This document shows positions 6,725 to 8,132 of a stretch of 8,132 nucleotides of DNA, in pieces. Each line of letters starts with the position of its first letter. The stretch's first letter is position 1. The notes beneath the pieces were generated by a model. The model searched no databases, had not been told where the DNA came from, and saw only the letters and a program-made list of their open reading frames with translations. The stretch is from contig CALWWO010000016.1 of assembly GCA_944385265.1 (NCBI GenBank), forward strand, positions 1 to 8,132, in the 5' to 3' direction. The DNA comes from an uncultured Oscillospiraceae bacterium (GTDB taxonomy: Bacteria > Bacillota_A > Clostridia > Oscillospirales > Oscillospiraceae). The position numbers were made by a program, and so were the translations under genes.

Positions 6725-6840
6725 TAACGTCTTCGCCGTTATGGTATAAAGTGCCGTCTTTTCCGGTTGTCCCTTTCGGGACAACCGGAAAAGGGTTTAA
6801 ATCTCAAGTAAAATATCCGCTTTGCGGATATTTTATCACA
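6717..6840. repeat. Palindromic intergenic element, copy 2 (three perfect hairpins)
   Basis: Three successive perfect inverted repeats are visible. First, TTATACCATAACG (6717-6729) pairs with 6737-6749 over a seven-base loop. Second, CTTTTCCGGTTGTCCC (6758-6773) pairs with 6778-6793, 16 base pairs, with loop TTTC, which is the GNRA-type GAAA on the minus strand. Third, TAAAATATCCGC (6809-6820) pairs with 6824-6835, 12 base pairs around TTT. The second and third correspond in order and sequence to the two hairpins of the element at 2158-2255. The third hairpin, with its own terminal T's, could also act as a bidirectional terminator for carD, whose stop is 65 bases away. Shared sequence at two unrelated loci argues for a dispersed repeat family rather than locus-specific regulation. 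Confidence 0.75.
6809..6835 (-). terminator. Possible intrinsic terminator of carD (third hairpin of the element)
   Basis: On the minus strand the GC-containing core of ATATCCGC and GCGGATAT around an AAA loop is followed by TTTTA, as in a rho-independent terminator. It lies 65 bases after the carD stop. The symmetric A/T flanks would let it work in both directions. The related hairpin at 2223-2252 is not downstream of a gene, so terminator activity may be incidental to the repeat. Confidence 0.4.
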
Positions 6841-6899
6841 GAAGTCTTTGATTTCCTATTCTTTTGTTTTATCCGGCTCCGCTTGTGCGACGCCTTTTT

Positions 6900-7421
6900 C
6901 TATTTTTCGCCGTTTTTTTGCGCTTCTACTCTAGCCTCTATGTACGGCATCACTTCTTCTTTTTTTATATTGAGCGCAGCCGCCAGTTCGCCAAAAAGCA
7001 GTTCCTCCGCACGTTTCATAAACCTCTCGTCGATCGCTCCGAACTTTTTGTTCTGCTTTTTTGCATCCTGTTTTTTTGCGTATATCGACATAGTGAGCTC
7101 AAGCAGTTTCTTGCAACTATGAGTTTTGATCGTCTCCGCATAATGCTCTGAAAGCTGGCTCAGGGCCCTGTTATAATAAGCCTCTGCCTGTATATTCGGA
7201 ATCGTATCTATGATCCTCTCAGCCTCTTCCTTTGTAATTATCGGGCGCATGAAAACCTTATCATTATCTACCGGCGTCGAAATCATACATTCCTGATACA
7301 GCGGCTTCAAAGTATAATACAACCGTTCTTCTTTTTCTTTGACGGCATTCGGCTTTTTAATCTCTACTATCCTGCATACGCCTGTGCTACCGTAAAATAC
7401 CAGATCCCCTACGTTATACAA
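6900..7421 (-). CDS. CarD/CdnL-family transcriptional regulator
   Basis: A 173-residue cytoplasmic protein. CarD/CdnL proteins bind the RNA polymerase beta subunit through an N-terminal Tudor-like domain shared with Mfd/TRCF and modulate open-complex stability, often at rRNA promoters. The N-terminal hallmark YNVGDLVFYGSTGVCRIVEI (2-21) and the following strand RLYYTLKPLYQ (34-44) fit this domain. The rest (about 62-165) is helical and highly charged, as in the C-terminal DNA-contacting domain, with AEELLFGELAAALNIKKEEV near the end, typical of the clostridial branch. The start codon is TTG (7419-7421), supported by AGGGGGT seven bases upstream; no in-frame ATG precedes it closely. It is probably monocistronic, with its own extended -10 promoter. 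The exact target promoters cannot be told from sequence. Confidence 0.9.
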   Translation of the reverse strand: MYNVGDLVFYGSTGVCRIVEIKKPNAVKEKEERLYYTLKPLYQECMISTPVDNDKVFMRPIITKEEAERIIDTIPNIQAEAYYNRALSQLSEHYAETIKTHSCKKLLELTMSIYAKKQDAKKQNKKFGAIDERFMKRAEELLFGELAAALNIKKEEVMPYIEARVEAQKNGEK

Positions 7422-7490
7422 TTTTCTACCCCCTAATCTTCAAAGTTACATACGCACGCTTTTTAACAACAGGCGACATCTGATATTACT

Positions 7491-7499
7491 ATTTTAGCA
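7491..7499 (-). promoter_or_regulatory. Extended -10 promoter candidate for the CarD-like gene
   Basis: The minus strand reads TGCTAAAAT, five of six -10 consensus bases plus the TGn extension. The AT-rich region upstream has only a weak -35 (TTACAT, 18 bases away). Transcription from about 7484 would give a leader of about 63 bases before the TTG start. This makes the gene independent of the SDR gene upstream. Further up the gap, at 7545-7566, are only a short A/T hairpin (CAAAAA with TTTTTG) and the 8-base palindrome GACTAGTC, neither a convincing terminator. Confidence 0.45.
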
Positions 7500-7570
7500 C
7501 AAATAAATCTTAAAATGTAAGTAGAAATTTTAATTAAAGGCAAAAATCCACTTTTTGTGACTAGTCCCCT

Positions 7571-8132
7571 TTACCGTCCGGCAGAGGTGAGACCTGTGTC
7601 GTTTTTCGCCTTTTTCTGCTGATTCATCCACACCTTCATTACAAGCGTATGCGGCAAAAACTTTACAAGATGCACCTGCCAGCGCACAGGCAGACCGTGT
7701 ATAGACACGTCCTTTTTCGTTTTATATAAGTCGCGCAACGCTGTCGCCACCACATCCTTCGCCTCATATATCCTGTTGAAATACTGTACCTCCGACCGGT
7801 TAGTGGCAAAAGCGGTATCAAAAAATTCTGTCCGCACCCATCCCGGATTTACGGAGAGGACTCTTATCCCGCGCGGCTTAAGCTCCTGATTCATCGCTCT
7901 CGAATAGCTGAGGACAAAAGATTTTGTCGCTCCGTAAACGGTGATATACGGTACCGGTTGAAACGCAGAGAGGCTGTCCAGTTCAATGATCTTCGACCCG
8001 TTTTTCATATACGGTATGCTCAGTTCCGTCATCATAACAAGCGCCTTGCAATTTAAATCTATCATCTTCATGCTATCTTCCAGCGGTATATTTTCAAATT
8101 TACCGAATTTTCCGAAGCCCGCGCAATTTACG
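7571..8132 (-). CDS. SDR family NAD(P)-dependent oxidoreductase, C-terminal part (runs off right edge)
   Basis: Short-chain dehydrogenases are cytoplasmic Rossmann-fold oxidoreductases. The reading frame stays open from the stop at 7571-7573 to the window edge, giving about 187 visible codons. An internal ATG at 8071 is not the start, because the 20 codons upstream already read VNCAGFG, the SDR structural NNAG motif. Counting from the first whole visible codon, the catalytic set is intact: Asn27, Ser53, Tyr66 and Lys70 in YGATK, the Ser-Tyr gap being 13 residues. The segment RVLSVNPGWVRTEFF after the active site is the usual SDR Pro-Gly region. The cofactor-binding TGxxxGxG motif and about 70-80 N-terminal residues lie beyond the window. 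The tail is basic and hydrophobic (VRWQVHLVKFLP). The substrate cannot be predicted. Confidence 0.88.
   Translation of the reverse strand, partial: VNCAGFGKFGKFENIPLEDSMKMIDLNCKALVMMTELSIPYMKNGSKIIELDSLSAFQPVPYITVYGATKSFVLSYSRAMNQELKPRGIRVLSVNPGWVRTEFFDTAFATNRSEVQYFNRIYEAKDVVATALRDLYKTKKDVSIHGLPVRWQVHLVKFLPHTLVMKVWMNQQKKAKNDTGLTSAGR

Larger units (their letters stand above)
6567..6899. other. 333-base intergenic region between carD and comEC
   Basis: Reading on the minus strand from carD toward comEC, it contains about 60 bases of unstructured sequence after the carD stop and then three strong hairpins (6808-6836, 6757-6794, 6717-6749). A probable extended -10 promoter is embedded in the last hairpin. 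The comEC leader follows, with two copies of AGAGCAGGA spaced 45 bases apart (6700-6708 and 6655-6663). No plausible gene with a start codon and ribosome binding site was found on either strand. Confidence 0.65.

Noticed and set aside
6655..6735. In-frame reading of the AGAGCAGGA repeats as a small peptide gene (period 45 bases)
   Set aside because: The frame reads through both copies but has no ATG, GTG or TTG start and ends soon after the second copy. It fits a leader sequence better.
8012..8071. Complete short SDR gene starting at the ATG at 8071
   Set aside because: The upstream codons up to the window edge are in frame and encode the conserved NCAGFG motif, so the gene begins beyond the window.
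1..8132. CRISPR array, toxin-antitoxin pair, phage, integrase or biosynthetic cluster
   Set aside because: No regularly spaced direct repeats, nuclease or antitoxin pairs, recombinases or modular enzymes were found. The genes are mainly housekeeping with clear families.

Overview
The window looks like a chromosomal stretch from a low-to-moderate-GC Clostridia, most likely Oscillospiraceae/Ruminococcaceae-like. The evidence is the comEC-holA-rnmV block with a DUF4093-type RNase M5, a clostridial CarD-like regulator, a YetF/DUF421 gene paired with DUF4363, and strong purine-rich ribosome binding sites. The taxonomic placement is inference from gene families, not from a marker gene. Most of it is ordinary housekeeping sequence. 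No rRNA, tRNA, CRISPR array, transposase or phage gene was recognised.

Layout from left to right. (1) At the left edge, on the minus strand, is the N-terminus of a GMP-synthase-like class I glutamine amidotransferase domain. It seems to lack the catalytic cysteine and runs off the window. (2) A divergent 111-base gap leads into a plus-strand pair: a YetF-like DUF421 membrane protein and a DUF4363 protein joined by an ATGA overlap. (3) Convergent to these is nrdR, the repressor of ribonucleotide reductase genes. (4) A 408-base divergent gap holds a structured palindromic element (copy 1) and the promoter region of a small two-helix membrane protein. (5) That small gene runs tail-to-tail into a minus-strand block read comEC, holA, rnmV (DNA uptake channel, DNA polymerase III delta subunit, 5S rRNA maturase), with gaps of 15 and 1 bases. 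The 3' ends of rnmV and the small gene overlap by 47 bases. (6) A 333-base gap upstream of comEC carries three consecutive strong hairpins (copy 2 of the element), a probable extended -10 promoter and a 45-base-spaced repeat. (7) Next come a CarD/CdnL-family RNA polymerase-binding regulator with a TTG start and the C-terminal part of a short-chain dehydrogenase cut by the right edge.

How the genes relate: comEC, holA and rnmV are probably co-transcribed, and holA and rnmV have their start signals at or beside the preceding stop. The DUF421/DUF4363 pair is translationally coupled and probably acts at the membrane. nrdR, carD and the SDR look like independent units.

The least expected signals are the two related multi-hairpin intergenic elements, the cysteine-less amidotransferase domain, and the small conserved-looking membrane protein overlapping rnmV. 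I found no convincing new multi-gene system.
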